Of a DNA stretch of 12,819 nucleotides, positions 1 through 6,124 are shown in pieces. Below the pieces are notes generated by a model. It saw nothing but the letters and a program-made list of their open reading frames with translations, made no database searches and was not told the DNA's origin. The position numbers were made by a program, and so were the translations under genes. How positions within the stretch are numbered: position 1 is the stretch's first letter; every line of letters starts with the position of its first letter. The stretch lies in NCBI GenBank assembly GCA_030589715.1, contig JAUUVE010000022.1:1-12819 (forward strand), written 5' to 3'. Origin of the DNA: Desulfobacteraceae bacterium (GTDB lineage Bacteria > Desulfobacterota > DSM-4660 > Desulfatiglandales > Desulfatiglandaceae).

Positions 1-161
1 ATGTGGACTTCGGCGGACTTGTCCCCAACATTACTTACACCAAGACCGATCATGGTGCCTCCTGGATAGCGAGGATTGTGAAGATCAACGAAGATCAGAC
101 CTTTGTTCCACTCACCAACTTCTGGGCACCAGGGAAAGAGAAAGTCAAAATCATAAGATGA
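1..161 (+). CDS. Branched-chain amino acid-type ABC transporter substrate-binding protein, C-terminal end (partial)
   Basis: Only the last 52 full codons are in the window; the gene begins upstream and the first whole codon is at 3-5. The visible peptide reads DFGGLVPNITYTKTDHGAS, then RIVKINEDQTFVPLTNFWAPGKEK, ending at the TGA at 159-161. This is the usual tail of periplasmic LivK-like (type I periplasmic binding fold, HAAT family) receptors, where a plain-background sentence about the ligand effect ('tdHgas...rivki..g.fvpvt.W') closes the protein. Such receptors capture the substrate outside the inner membrane and deliver it to the LivHM permease pair. The stop codon overlaps the next start as ATGA (158-161), so translation of the ATPase gene is probably coupled to it. 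The ligand cannot be deduced, because the binding pocket residues lie outside the window. Family identity is fairly sure from the tail and the downstream genes. Confidence 0.85.
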   Translation, partial: VDFGGLVPNITYTKTDHGASWIARIVKINEDQTFVPLTNFWAPGKEKVKIIR

Positions 162-988
162 AGGCCTTTCGCGGGGAACCAAGTATCTTCAGCTCCGCCC
201 CGCCCGAGGAGAGGCGGGCGGAGCTGGAGGTGAAGGGCCTTACACTGAAATTCGGTGGTATCACGGCCCTCAATGAAATCGACCTTTCGGTGCGTACTGG
301 AGAGCTGGTTGCAATAATCGGTCCCAATGGTGCCGGCAAGACCAGCCTCCTAAATTGTATCACCGGTTATTACAAGGCCCAAGAGGGCCAGATTTTTTTT
401 AACGGAAAAGATATTACCCCCCTTCATACCCATCACCTAACCAAGCTTGGAATCGGCAGGACCTATCAGAACATAGAGCTTTTTCCTGGTATGACGGTAC
501 TGTCCAACATGTTACTGGCCCGTCATGTTCACTGTAATTACAGTGTTGGGCTGGCATCGCTTTTCTCTAGGTCTGTCAGGAGAGAAGAAGTCCGTCACCG
601 GGAGGTCCTGGAAGAGCTGATCGATTTCCTCGAAATGCAATCGATCAGGAAGAAGTTTGTAGGGTCTTTACCCTATGGTATGCGAAAGCGAGTCGAGCTG
701 GGCCGTGCCTTGGCACTGGAACCAAGGCTTCTTATCCTGGATGAGCCCTTTGCAGGGATGACGCTTGAAGAAAAGGAGGATATGGTCAGGTTCCTGATAG
801 AGTTAAATGAGGCATGGAACCAGACCATGATTTTGGTAGAACATGACATGTCGGTAGTGATGAGTATCTCCCAGAGGGTCATGGTGCTCGATTTCGGGGT
901 TAAACTGGCTGAGGGATCTCCCGATTTTGTCCAGAATCACCCCAAAGTGATCAAGGCCTATCTTGGAGATACATCTACAATTGAATAA
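158..988 (+). CDS. livG: ABC transporter ATP-binding protein, LivG type
   Basis: 276 residues; one of the two cytoplasmic ATPases that power a branched-chain amino acid-type (HAAT) importer. Walker A is GPNGAGKT at residues 55-62, the Q-loop glutamine is Q104 (GRTYQN), the signature segment is SLPYGMRKRVELGRAL at 170-185, Walker B plus catalytic glutamate is LLILDE at 191-196, and the H-loop histidine is H229 (VEHDMS). The signature departs from LSGGQ (PYGMR), as is normal for LivG-type subunits, which often read (L)SYGxQ or PYGxQ. All residues needed for ATP binding and hydrolysis are present. About 22 residues precede the first ABC strand (ELEVKGLTLKFGG), longer than in E. coli LivG. The start is chosen because its ATG overlaps the TGA of the binding-protein gene (ATGA). 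A 185-bp gap to the acyl-CoA synthetase follows. Confident on family; substrate unknown. Confidence 0.93.
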   Translation: MKAFRGEPSIFSSAPPEERRAELEVKGLTLKFGGITALNEIDLSVRTGELVAIIGPNGAGKTSLLNCITGYYKAQEGQIFFNGKDITPLHTHHLTKLGIGRTYQNIELFPGMTVLSNMLLARHVHCNYSVGLASLFSRSVRREEVRHREVLEELIDFLEMQSIRKKFVGSLPYGMRKRVELGRALALEPRLLILDEPFAGMTLEEKEDMVRFLIELNEAWNQTMILVEHDMSVVMSISQRVMVLDFGVKLAEGSPDFVQNHPKVIKAYLGDTSTIE

Positions 989-1039
989 ATACCTTGCAGC
1001 CATTCACGGGTCATTATCTTACTGGTGTTTTATCCGGGG

Positions 1040-1068
1040 TTGAGAGGCACTTCTCAAATAAGAATAAC
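1040..1068 (+). promoter_or_regulatory. Candidate sigma-70-like promoter with overlapping inverted repeat
   Basis: A TTGAGA hexamer at 1040-1045 (5 of 6 to TTGACA) is followed after exactly 17 bp by AATAAC at 1063-1068 (4 of 6 to TATAAT). The -35-like box is also the left arm of a perfect 6-bp inverted repeat, TTGAGA-N6-TCTCAA (1040-1057), which could be an operator. It lies about 105 bp before the acyl-CoA synthetase, inside the largest gap of the operon. It could give the ligase and the genes after it their own regulated expression. This rests only on visual matching. Confidence 0.3.
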
Positions 1069-1089
1069 AAATAACGAACAACAAACAAG

Positions 1090-1134
1090 GCCTCCTCTAT
1101 GAGGCGTAGGCTTCACTCTCCCGGAGAGAGTAAG
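1090..1134 (+). promoter_or_regulatory. Two tandem hairpins in the leader before the acyl-CoA synthetase gene
   Basis: Hairpin 1 is GCCTC (1090-1094), loop CTCTAT, GAGGC (1101-1105). Hairpin 2 is ACTCTC (1115-1120), loop CCGGA, GAGAGT (1126-1131), extended by CTT/AAG (1111-1113 with 1132-1134) around a bulged C at 1114. No run of T follows either one, so they do not look like intrinsic terminators. They may stabilise or process the mRNA between livG and the ligase gene. Confidence 0.4.
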
Positions 1135-1173
1135 CTCACCCGAAAGTTCAGGGGTTGAGCAGGTGATCAGAAG

Positions 1174-3123
1174 ATGAGCAAGACCAATCTCAAAATTGAC
1201 CGTATAGACGAAGGCACCCTATCATCTCTGGTCGAGTATACCTTCCCTCAGATACTCTCGAGACAGGCCGAGCGATTGGGACCTGATATGATCGCCATCC
1301 GGGAAAAGGCTTACGGAATATGGCAGACCTATGACTGGCAGGAGTATCTCCGTTATACAAAGCTTGCGGCCCTGGGCCTCCTCTCGCTCGGCCTTAAGAG
1401 GGGGGAAAACGTGGGGCTTATTCTCGACAATCACCCTGAATGGCTCTTCAGTGAGCTGGGCGCCCAGTCCTTGGGTGCGGTCACAGTCCCTCTATTTACC
1501 TCGGCAGTGGCAAAAGAGCAGGTCAATGGGCTCAATCGTGTTGAGGCAGCATATGTCTTTGCACAGGACCAGGAGCAGGTGGACAAGCTCCTCGCCCATA
1601 AGGATGAGGTGGACCACGTGCGGCACCTCATATATATTGATCCAACTGGCATGAGGAGCTACGTAGATAATCCGTGGTTGATAAGCTTTAGCCAACTCCT
1701 GGAACTGGGGGAGGAACTGGATAGGGAGGAGCCGGAACTCTTTCAGAAGGAGCTCTGGGAAGGGGGGCCGAATGATGTTGCCCTTATGCTAATGACCTCC
1801 GGTACCACGGGGGAGCCTAAACTGGTGATGCTGAGTTACGAAAACTTTACAGAGATGTCTCGAAAGTGGCTGGAAACCGCTCCCATCGGCATCGGAGACA
1901 ACTGGATTTCCATTACCCCAACGGCATGGATCGTGGACCAGCTATGGGGGGTGGGGATTACACTATCGGGCGGTGTGTCCATGAACTTTCCCGAAACCTC
2001 TGAAACCGCTGTGGAGGATTTCAGGGAAATAGGACCCACAGTCATTGTGTCCTCCTCCAGGTTCTGGGAGGATCTGGCTTCCAAGATCAGGGTCAAGATC
2101 AATGATTCCGGGTTTGTCAAGCGGGCACTTTACAATGTGTCTCAGAAGATAGGGGGGAGGTTTGTGGACCTGGAATCGGAGAAAAAGCCGATTCCCATTC
2201 AACTGAAATTCCTAAGATGGATTGCCAATGGGGTCATCTCGCGGCCCCTGCTTGATCGAGTGGGGTGCCTCGGCTTTCTCGGGGCCTATACCGGAGGACA
2301 TCCCATCAGCCCGGACGTGATTCGCTTTTTCAGGGCCAACGGCCTGAACCTGATGCAGTGCTATGGGCTCACAGAGGCGGGCGGAATCTTTCAGGTACAG
2401 CCTGATAATGAGGCAAAACCTGAGACAGTGGGAAGGGCCCTCCCAAGGACAGAGGTTAAGATCACGGAAGATCAAGAGGTACTGGTCTCCAGCAAGTCAA
2501 ACTTTGTTGGTTATTATCAGAACCCTGAGGCCACGGCTGCGGCCCTGGAGGATGGCTGGTTTTATACCGGGGACGCGGGATATTTCGATGATGACGGGCA
2601 CCTCCTTATTATCGGGCGTAAGGAAGATATTATGAGAACAAAGGAAGGGGAGGCCTTCTCGCCCGACTTCGTTGAAACGAGGCTAAAATTCAGTCCCTAC
2701 GTACAAGAATCTGTGATTTGGGGGGAGGGACGGCCTTACCTCACCGGCTTTATCAACATCGACTACGGCAACGTGGGTAGTTGGGCAGAAGAGCGAAAGA
2801 TCCCTTATACCACCTATACCGACCTTTCCCAACAGCCGGCCGTTGAGGAGATGATTAGAGAGGAAGTCCGTGAAGTAAACACCCAATTGCCAAAGCCCAT
2901 GCAGCTCGTAAAGTTCATCTTGCTTTACAAATTGCTGGACGCGGATGACGAGGAGCTTACAAGAACAGGCAAGGTGAGGAGAAAATTTGTCTTTAAACAG
3001 TATAAAGATCTGATCGACGTCATGTATTCCGGCAAGAAAGAGTTGGCAGTGAAGGGTCAGGTACGGTACCGGGATGGGCACATAGGGACAATTGAAACAA
3101 CAGTCAAGATCATAGACGTCTAG
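1174..3123 (+). CDS. AMP-forming long-chain acyl-CoA synthetase (AMP-dependent ligase)
   Basis: 649 residues, ANL superfamily. It activates a carboxylic acid with ATP to an acyl-adenylate and transfers the acyl group to CoA; probably cytoplasmic or peripherally membrane-bound. The phosphate-binding loop is TSGTTGEPK at 208-216, motif A5 is YGLTE at 397-401, the ribose-binding aspartate is D467 in YTGDAGYFDDDGH, the hinge arginine region is GRKEDIM from 481, and the catalytic A10 lysine is K600 in LTRTGKVRRK. The post-hinge loop reads MRTKEGEAFSPDFVE instead of the FadD-like TSGGKNIAP, as in the larger 'long-chain' ligases often found beside Liv transporters. Length fits that subgroup. All catalytic motifs look intact. 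The gene sits between livG and livH of one importer, so its likely substrate is whatever the importer brings in. Only a weak Shine-Dalgarno is visible before the ATG. Chain length or aromatic preference cannot be read from the sequence. Confidence 0.93.
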   Translation: MSKTNLKIDRIDEGTLSSLVEYTFPQILSRQAERLGPDMIAIREKAYGIWQTYDWQEYLRYTKLAALGLLSLGLKRGENVGLILDNHPEWLFSELGAQSLGAVTVPLFTSAVAKEQVNGLNRVEAAYVFAQDQEQVDKLLAHKDEVDHVRHLIYIDPTGMRSYVDNPWLISFSQLLELGEELDREEPELFQKELWEGGPNDVALMLMTSGTTGEPKLVMLSYENFTEMSRKWLETAPIGIGDNWISITPTAWIVDQLWGVGITLSGGVSMNFPETSETAVEDFREIGPTVIVSSSRFWEDLASKIRVKINDSGFVKRALYNVSQKIGGRFVDLESEKKPIPIQLKFLRWIANGVISRPLLDRVGCLGFLGAYTGGHPISPDVIRFFRANGLNLMQCYGLTEAGGIFQVQPDNEAKPETVGRALPRTEVKITEDQEVLVSSKSNFVGYYQNPEATAAALEDGWFYTGDAGYFDDDGHLLIIGRKEDIMRTKEGEAFSPDFVETRLKFSPYVQESVIWGEGRPYLTGFINIDYGNVGSWAEERKIPYTTYTDLSQQPAVEEMIREEVREVNTQLPKPMQLVKFILLYKLLDADDEELTRTGKVRRKFVFKQYKDLIDVMYSGKKELAVKGQVRYRDGHIGTIETTVKIIDV

Positions 3124-3131
3124 CAGGGAGG
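3124..3131 (+). promoter_or_regulatory. Ribosome-binding site of livH
   Basis: CAGGGAGG begins directly after the ligase stop codon (TAG 3121-3123) and ends 11 bp before the livH ATG at 3143. The tight spacing supports cotranscription and the chosen start. Confidence 0.55.
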
Positions 3132-3142
3132 CTGGTCTAGCA

Positions 3143-4021
3143 ATGGAATTCTTCCTTCAACTTCTAGTAAATGGGCTATCGCTGGGATTTCTCTATGCGC
3201 TATCCGCCTTGGGGTTTGTGATGATCTTCAAGTCGAGCAGTGTCTTGAACCTGGCACATGGAGAGCTCCTGGCCATTGGCGCCTTCATGTTCCTGGCCCT
3301 CTCTGCGTGGGCCAATTTGCCCATAGTGCTTGCCTTTGCATTGACGCTGGCGGGAACCTTCGCCCTGGGCTTTGTGGTTGAACGCCTCTTCCTGCGTCCC
3401 TTGATCGGAGAAAGTCTGATTGAGGTGATTATGCTGACCCTCGGGCTTGGTATTATGTTTAAGGGATTGTTGTTGTTCATCTTTGGTGGGGATATCCATG
3501 ATTATCCTAAGTTCTTGCCAGAGGGTCTCTCATTGCAGCTGGGGGCCATCCAAATCCCCTCGGTAAATGTAGCATCATTTATAATAGGGATTGTTTTTGT
3601 CATCCTTTTTGGCTTTTTTTTCAAATACTCATCTCAGGGCATCTATATGAGATCTGTCGCCGACAACCAGCCGGCTGCCCTTTCTTTGGGTGTTCACGTA
3701 AGAAGGGTCTTTGCCCTTTCTTGGGCCATTGCGTTTATTGTGGCGGCAATGAGCGGGATAATCCTGGGTATTATTAATGGTATTAATGTTCATGAATTGA
3801 GCGCCATTGGCCTAAAAGTTTTCCCTGTGGTCATTCTGGGGGGGCTTGATAGTATTGGTGGGGCCATTTTGGGCGGTGTCATTATCGGTTTGCTGGAGAC
3901 CTTTACAGGTGGATATATCTCCACCTCTTTGAGGGAGGTTATCCCTTATATTGTGCTTATCCTTATTCTGATGGTAAGGCCCTATGGCCTTTTTGGCCTG
4001 GTGGAGATAGAGCGAGTTTAG
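3143..4021 (+). CDS. livH: ABC transporter permease, LivH type
   Basis: 292 residues of hydrophobic character with about eight predicted membrane segments; one half of the inner-membrane channel of the HAAT importer. The N-terminus LVNGLSLGFLYALSALGF, followed by KSSSVLNLAHGELLAIGAF (30-48), is the hallmark of LivH permeases. The cytoplasmic coupling loop that contacts the ATPase is around 169-194 (MRSVADNQPAALSLGVHVRR), and the C-terminal hairpin VVILGGLDSIGGAILGGV (229-246) is also typical. The protein ends MVRPYGLFGLVEIERV, the usual LivH tail, so it is full length. The gene starts 19 bp after the ligase stop, with GGGAGG upstream, placing it in the same operon. It should pair with LivM (4152-5222). 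The family call is sure; substrate is not. Confidence 0.93.
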   Translation: MEFFLQLLVNGLSLGFLYALSALGFVMIFKSSSVLNLAHGELLAIGAFMFLALSAWANLPIVLAFALTLAGTFALGFVVERLFLRPLIGESLIEVIMLTLGLGIMFKGLLLFIFGGDIHDYPKFLPEGLSLQLGAIQIPSVNVASFIIGIVFVILFGFFFKYSSQGIYMRSVADNQPAALSLGVHVRRVFALSWAIAFIVAAMSGIILGIINGINVHELSAIGLKVFPVVILGGLDSIGGAILGGVIIGLLETFTGGYISTSLREVIPYIVLILILMVRPYGLFGLVEIERV

Positions 4022-4054
4022 TGGATTGCGGAATGCGGAATTCGGAATTTGGAG
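4022..4054 (+). repeat. Degenerate heptamer tandem repeat (GCGGAAT-like)
   Basis: Directly after the livH stop are units TGGATT (4022-4027), GCGGAAT (4028-4034), GCGGAAT (4035-4041), TCGGAAT (4042-4048) and TTGGAG (4049-4054). Two units are identical and the others differ by one to three bases. It is a small low-complexity repeat in the livH-livM gap with no sign of coding. Confidence 0.55.
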
Positions 4055-4106
4055 AAGTGAGGCAACGAGTGACAGTTCAATGATAATAATAACTCAGTTG
4101 AAATAA

Positions 4107-4120
4107 CCTCTGAAAAGAGG
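4107..4120 (+). other. Small GAAA-tetraloop hairpin in the livH-livM spacer
   Basis: CCTCT (4107-4111), GAAA loop (4112-4115) and AGAGG (4116-4120) form a perfect 5-bp stem closed by a GNRA-type loop. It lies 31 bp before the livM start. There is no following T-run, so a terminator role is unlikely; an mRNA stability or processing role is possible. Confidence 0.4.
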
Positions 4121-4151
4121 AAACTACCCCCGGAGAACAGGTCTTAGGAAA

Positions 4152-5222
4152 ATGCCCAAGTTTCAATTTCACCCCTGCGGAAACTTCAAAGAATCATACT
4201 TTAAAGAGCTGACCATCTTTGAAACGGACTTTGGCAGGCTCTGGCTTCTTATCGGACTTGCGCTGCTTTTTGGTATTATCCCCTTTGTGAGTGGTCCTTA
4301 TACCCTTTATATACTAAATACCGTCGGGATTTATGCCATCTCGGCCATAGGACTCAACCTGCTGATTGGCTATACCGGCCAGATTTCCCTTGGTCATGGT
4401 GCCTTTTTCGGTGTAGGGGCGTATGCAGCAGCCATCTTGGCCACCAAGGCAGGCTTCCCTTTCTGGGCAGCAGTGCCTGCCGGTGGCATCATGACAGCGG
4501 TAGTTGGGATAGTCTTTGGCCTCCCCTCTGCCCGTCTAAAACATCTTTATCTCCTTATTGCCACCCTGGCAGGTCAGTTTATCATCGAATATGTACTTGT
4601 ACAATGGGATAGCCTTACAGGAGGCGCGGAGGGGATCGTAGTCACCAATACAAGTCTGTTTGGTCTGGACCTGGGGAATGACCGGACCTTTTTTTACGTA
4701 ATTTTTGTGTGTTTTGTAGGGTTGACCTGGATGGCCGTGAACCTGATTCGCACACGATACGGGCGTGCCTTTATTGCCATCCGGGACAATGACAAGGCGG
4801 CTGAAGGGATGGGAATCCCCATCTTTCCATATAAGTTACTCGCCTTTGCCATAAGCTCCTTTTATGCAGGGTTTGCAGGTGCGCTATACGCCTATTACAC
4901 CATGAGTATAACCCCAGAGCCCTTTAACCTGTGGTTATCCATTGAGTTTATCGCTATGATTATCATCGGGGGCCTGGGAAGTATCCCCGGTGCTGTCTTC
5001 GGCGCTGTCTTCATTGTGGGCTTGAGTGAAATACTGAGCCACGTCACAGAGTATCTGATGAACGTTGGTGTATCTACCAGTGTGGCGATTACCATCGCCC
5101 CTCTGCGCGAGTTCGTTTACGGTCTGTCGATCATACTATTTATCATTTTTGAACCAAAGGGCCTTGCAGAGGTATGGCGCATTATCCGGTCCAGTTTCAG
5201 GCTGTGGCCCTTTTCTTACTAG
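4152..5222 (+). CDS. livM: ABC transporter permease, LivM type
   Basis: 356 residues; second inner-membrane permease of the HAAT importer. A polar N-terminal stretch of about 30 residues (HPCGNFKESYFKELTIFETDFGR) precedes the first membrane segment at roughly 30-47, as in many proteobacterial LivM proteins. Family landmarks are GLNLLIGYTGQISLGHGAFFG (67-87), the cytoplasmic coupling loop AIRDNDKAAEGMGIP (209-223), and SIEFIAMIIIGGLGSIPGA (263-281). The end FEPKGLAEVWRIIRSSF matches the typical C-terminus, so it looks complete. The start is not well marked: AGGAA at 4146-4150 lies only one base before the ATG, too close for a normal Shine-Dalgarno, and GGAG near 4132 is rather far. No later ATG would keep the conserved N-terminal segment, so this start is kept. 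It lies 130 bp after livH and 34 bp before livF. Confidence 0.92.
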   Translation: MPKFQFHPCGNFKESYFKELTIFETDFGRLWLLIGLALLFGIIPFVSGPYTLYILNTVGIYAISAIGLNLLIGYTGQISLGHGAFFGVGAYAAAILATKAGFPFWAAVPAGGIMTAVVGIVFGLPSARLKHLYLLIATLAGQFIIEYVLVQWDSLTGGAEGIVVTNTSLFGLDLGNDRTFFYVIFVCFVGLTWMAVNLIRTRYGRAFIAIRDNDKAAEGMGIPIFPYKLLAFAISSFYAGFAGALYAYYTMSITPEPFNLWLSIEFIAMIIIGGLGSIPGAVFGAVFIVGLSEILSHVTEYLMNVGVSTSVAITIAPLREFVYGLSIILFIIFEPKGLAEVWRIIRSSFRLWPFSY

Positions 5223-5256
5223 TAGCTAAAGGAGTGTTGGAGAAAAGATCGGCGTT

Positions 5257-6060
5257 ATGGAAGATCATATCAGTCTGCTGATTAACAACATCAGTGTGGT
5301 CTATTCTGATGTTATTCAGGTCTTAAAGGGCGTGTCACTCGCCATTAAGAAAGGGCAGGTTGTCTCCCTCCTTGGCAGCAACGGTGCCGGGAAGAGCACC
5401 ACCCTCAAGGCGATTTCTGGCCTGCTAAAGCCCGAGAATGGGAAGGTCACCGAGGGCTTCATTGAATATGATGGGGTACCCGTCCAAAACTCTTCCCCGG
5501 AGGAGATTACCCGCAAGGGGATCATTCAGGTGCTTGAGGGAAGGCAGGAATTCAAGTATTTGACTGTTGAAGAAAATCTAAGGGTTGGTACTGCTACTCG
5601 TTGGGGCAAACCTTACCAAAAGGATCTGGAATTGGTCTATCACTATTTCCCGGCCCTGCTTGCACGAAAGAGGTCCAAGGCTGGCTACTGTAGTGGCGGT
5701 GAACTCCAGATGCTTGTAATAGGCAGGGCATTAATGGCCCATCCCATGCTCTTGCTCTTGGATGAGCCGTCCTTGGGTCTTGCCCCTATTTTGGTCAAAG
5801 AGATATTTCAGATCATCAGGAGAATAAACCACGAACAGGGGACCACCCTTATGGTTGTGGAACAAAACGCCAATATGGCTCTTCAAATTGCCAATTATGG
5901 TTATGTCATGGAGAATGGAAAGATCGTCCTGGAGAGTGAGGCGGAAGAGCTTCGTGAAAACCCGGATGTGAAGGAGTTTTATCTGGGAACAGCTGCCTCG
6001 GGTGCACTCAAATCATATAAGGACGTAAAGTCCTACAAACGCCGCAAACGTTGGCTTTAG
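5257..6060 (+). CDS. livF: ABC transporter ATP-binding protein, LivF type
   Basis: 267 residues; second ATPase of the importer, expected to form a heterodimer with the LivG-type protein. Walker A is GSNGAGKST at 40-48, the signature is CSGGELQ at 145-151, Walker B with catalytic glutamate is LLLLDE at 165-170, followed by PSLGLAP. The H-loop position reads VEQNAN (201-206), where LivF proteins normally carry N instead of H, so this is not a defect. Compared with E. coli LivF there is a C-terminal extension of about 20 residues rich in Lys and Arg (SYKDVKSYKRRKRWL); I recall the same kind of tail in deltaproteobacterial LivF proteins next to acyl-CoA ligases. GGAG motifs at 5231-5234 and 5239-5242 are both rather far from the ATG, and no other in-frame start fits them. 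The next gene follows after 64 bp. Confidence 0.93.
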   Translation: MEDHISLLINNISVVYSDVIQVLKGVSLAIKKGQVVSLLGSNGAGKSTTLKAISGLLKPENGKVTEGFIEYDGVPVQNSSPEEITRKGIIQVLEGRQEFKYLTVEENLRVGTATRWGKPYQKDLELVYHYFPALLARKRSKAGYCSGGELQMLVIGRALMAHPMLLLLDEPSLGLAPILVKEIFQIIRRINHEQGTTLMVVEQNANMALQIANYGYVMENGKIVLESEAEELRENPDVKEFYLGTAASGALKSYKDVKSYKRRKRWL

Positions 6061-6084
6061 TATACGCAAGAAAAATCCAGCTAC

Positions 6085-6116
6085 CCTCCCTCAGCCAGTA
6101 CCCGGAATGGCGGAGG
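6085..6116 (+). promoter_or_regulatory. Strong ribosome-binding site of the 1571-residue gene, inside a potential hairpin
   Basis: GGAGG at 6112-6116 lies 8 bp before the ATG at 6125 and fixes that start. The same bases can pair with CCTCC at 6085-6089; the neighbouring TGGC (6108-6111) pairs with GCCA (6094-6097). The result is a 4-bp stem, a 4-nt bulge (6090-6093) and a 5-bp stem around a 10-nt loop. If it forms in the mRNA it would hide the Shine-Dalgarno and reduce translation. Confidence 0.45.
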
Positions 6117-6124
6117 TAAACTAG

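Noticed and set aside
170..185. Defective ABC signature in the LivG-type ATPase (residue numbers given; PYGMR instead of SGGQ)
   Set aside because: LivG-type subunits normally depart from LSGGQ here, and the Walker, Q-loop and H-loop residues are intact, so this is family variation and not a lesion.
1004..1014. TTCACGGGT near 1006 as a partial copy of the repeat arm at 10921
   Set aside because: Only about nine bases are shared and no GGGTTCA units follow; chance match is likely.
1222..3081. Several antisense and out-of-frame frames (up to 132 codons) across the acyl-CoA synthetase
   Set aside because: The ligase frame carries all family motifs from end to end; the overlapping frames have no recognisable sequence or start signals.
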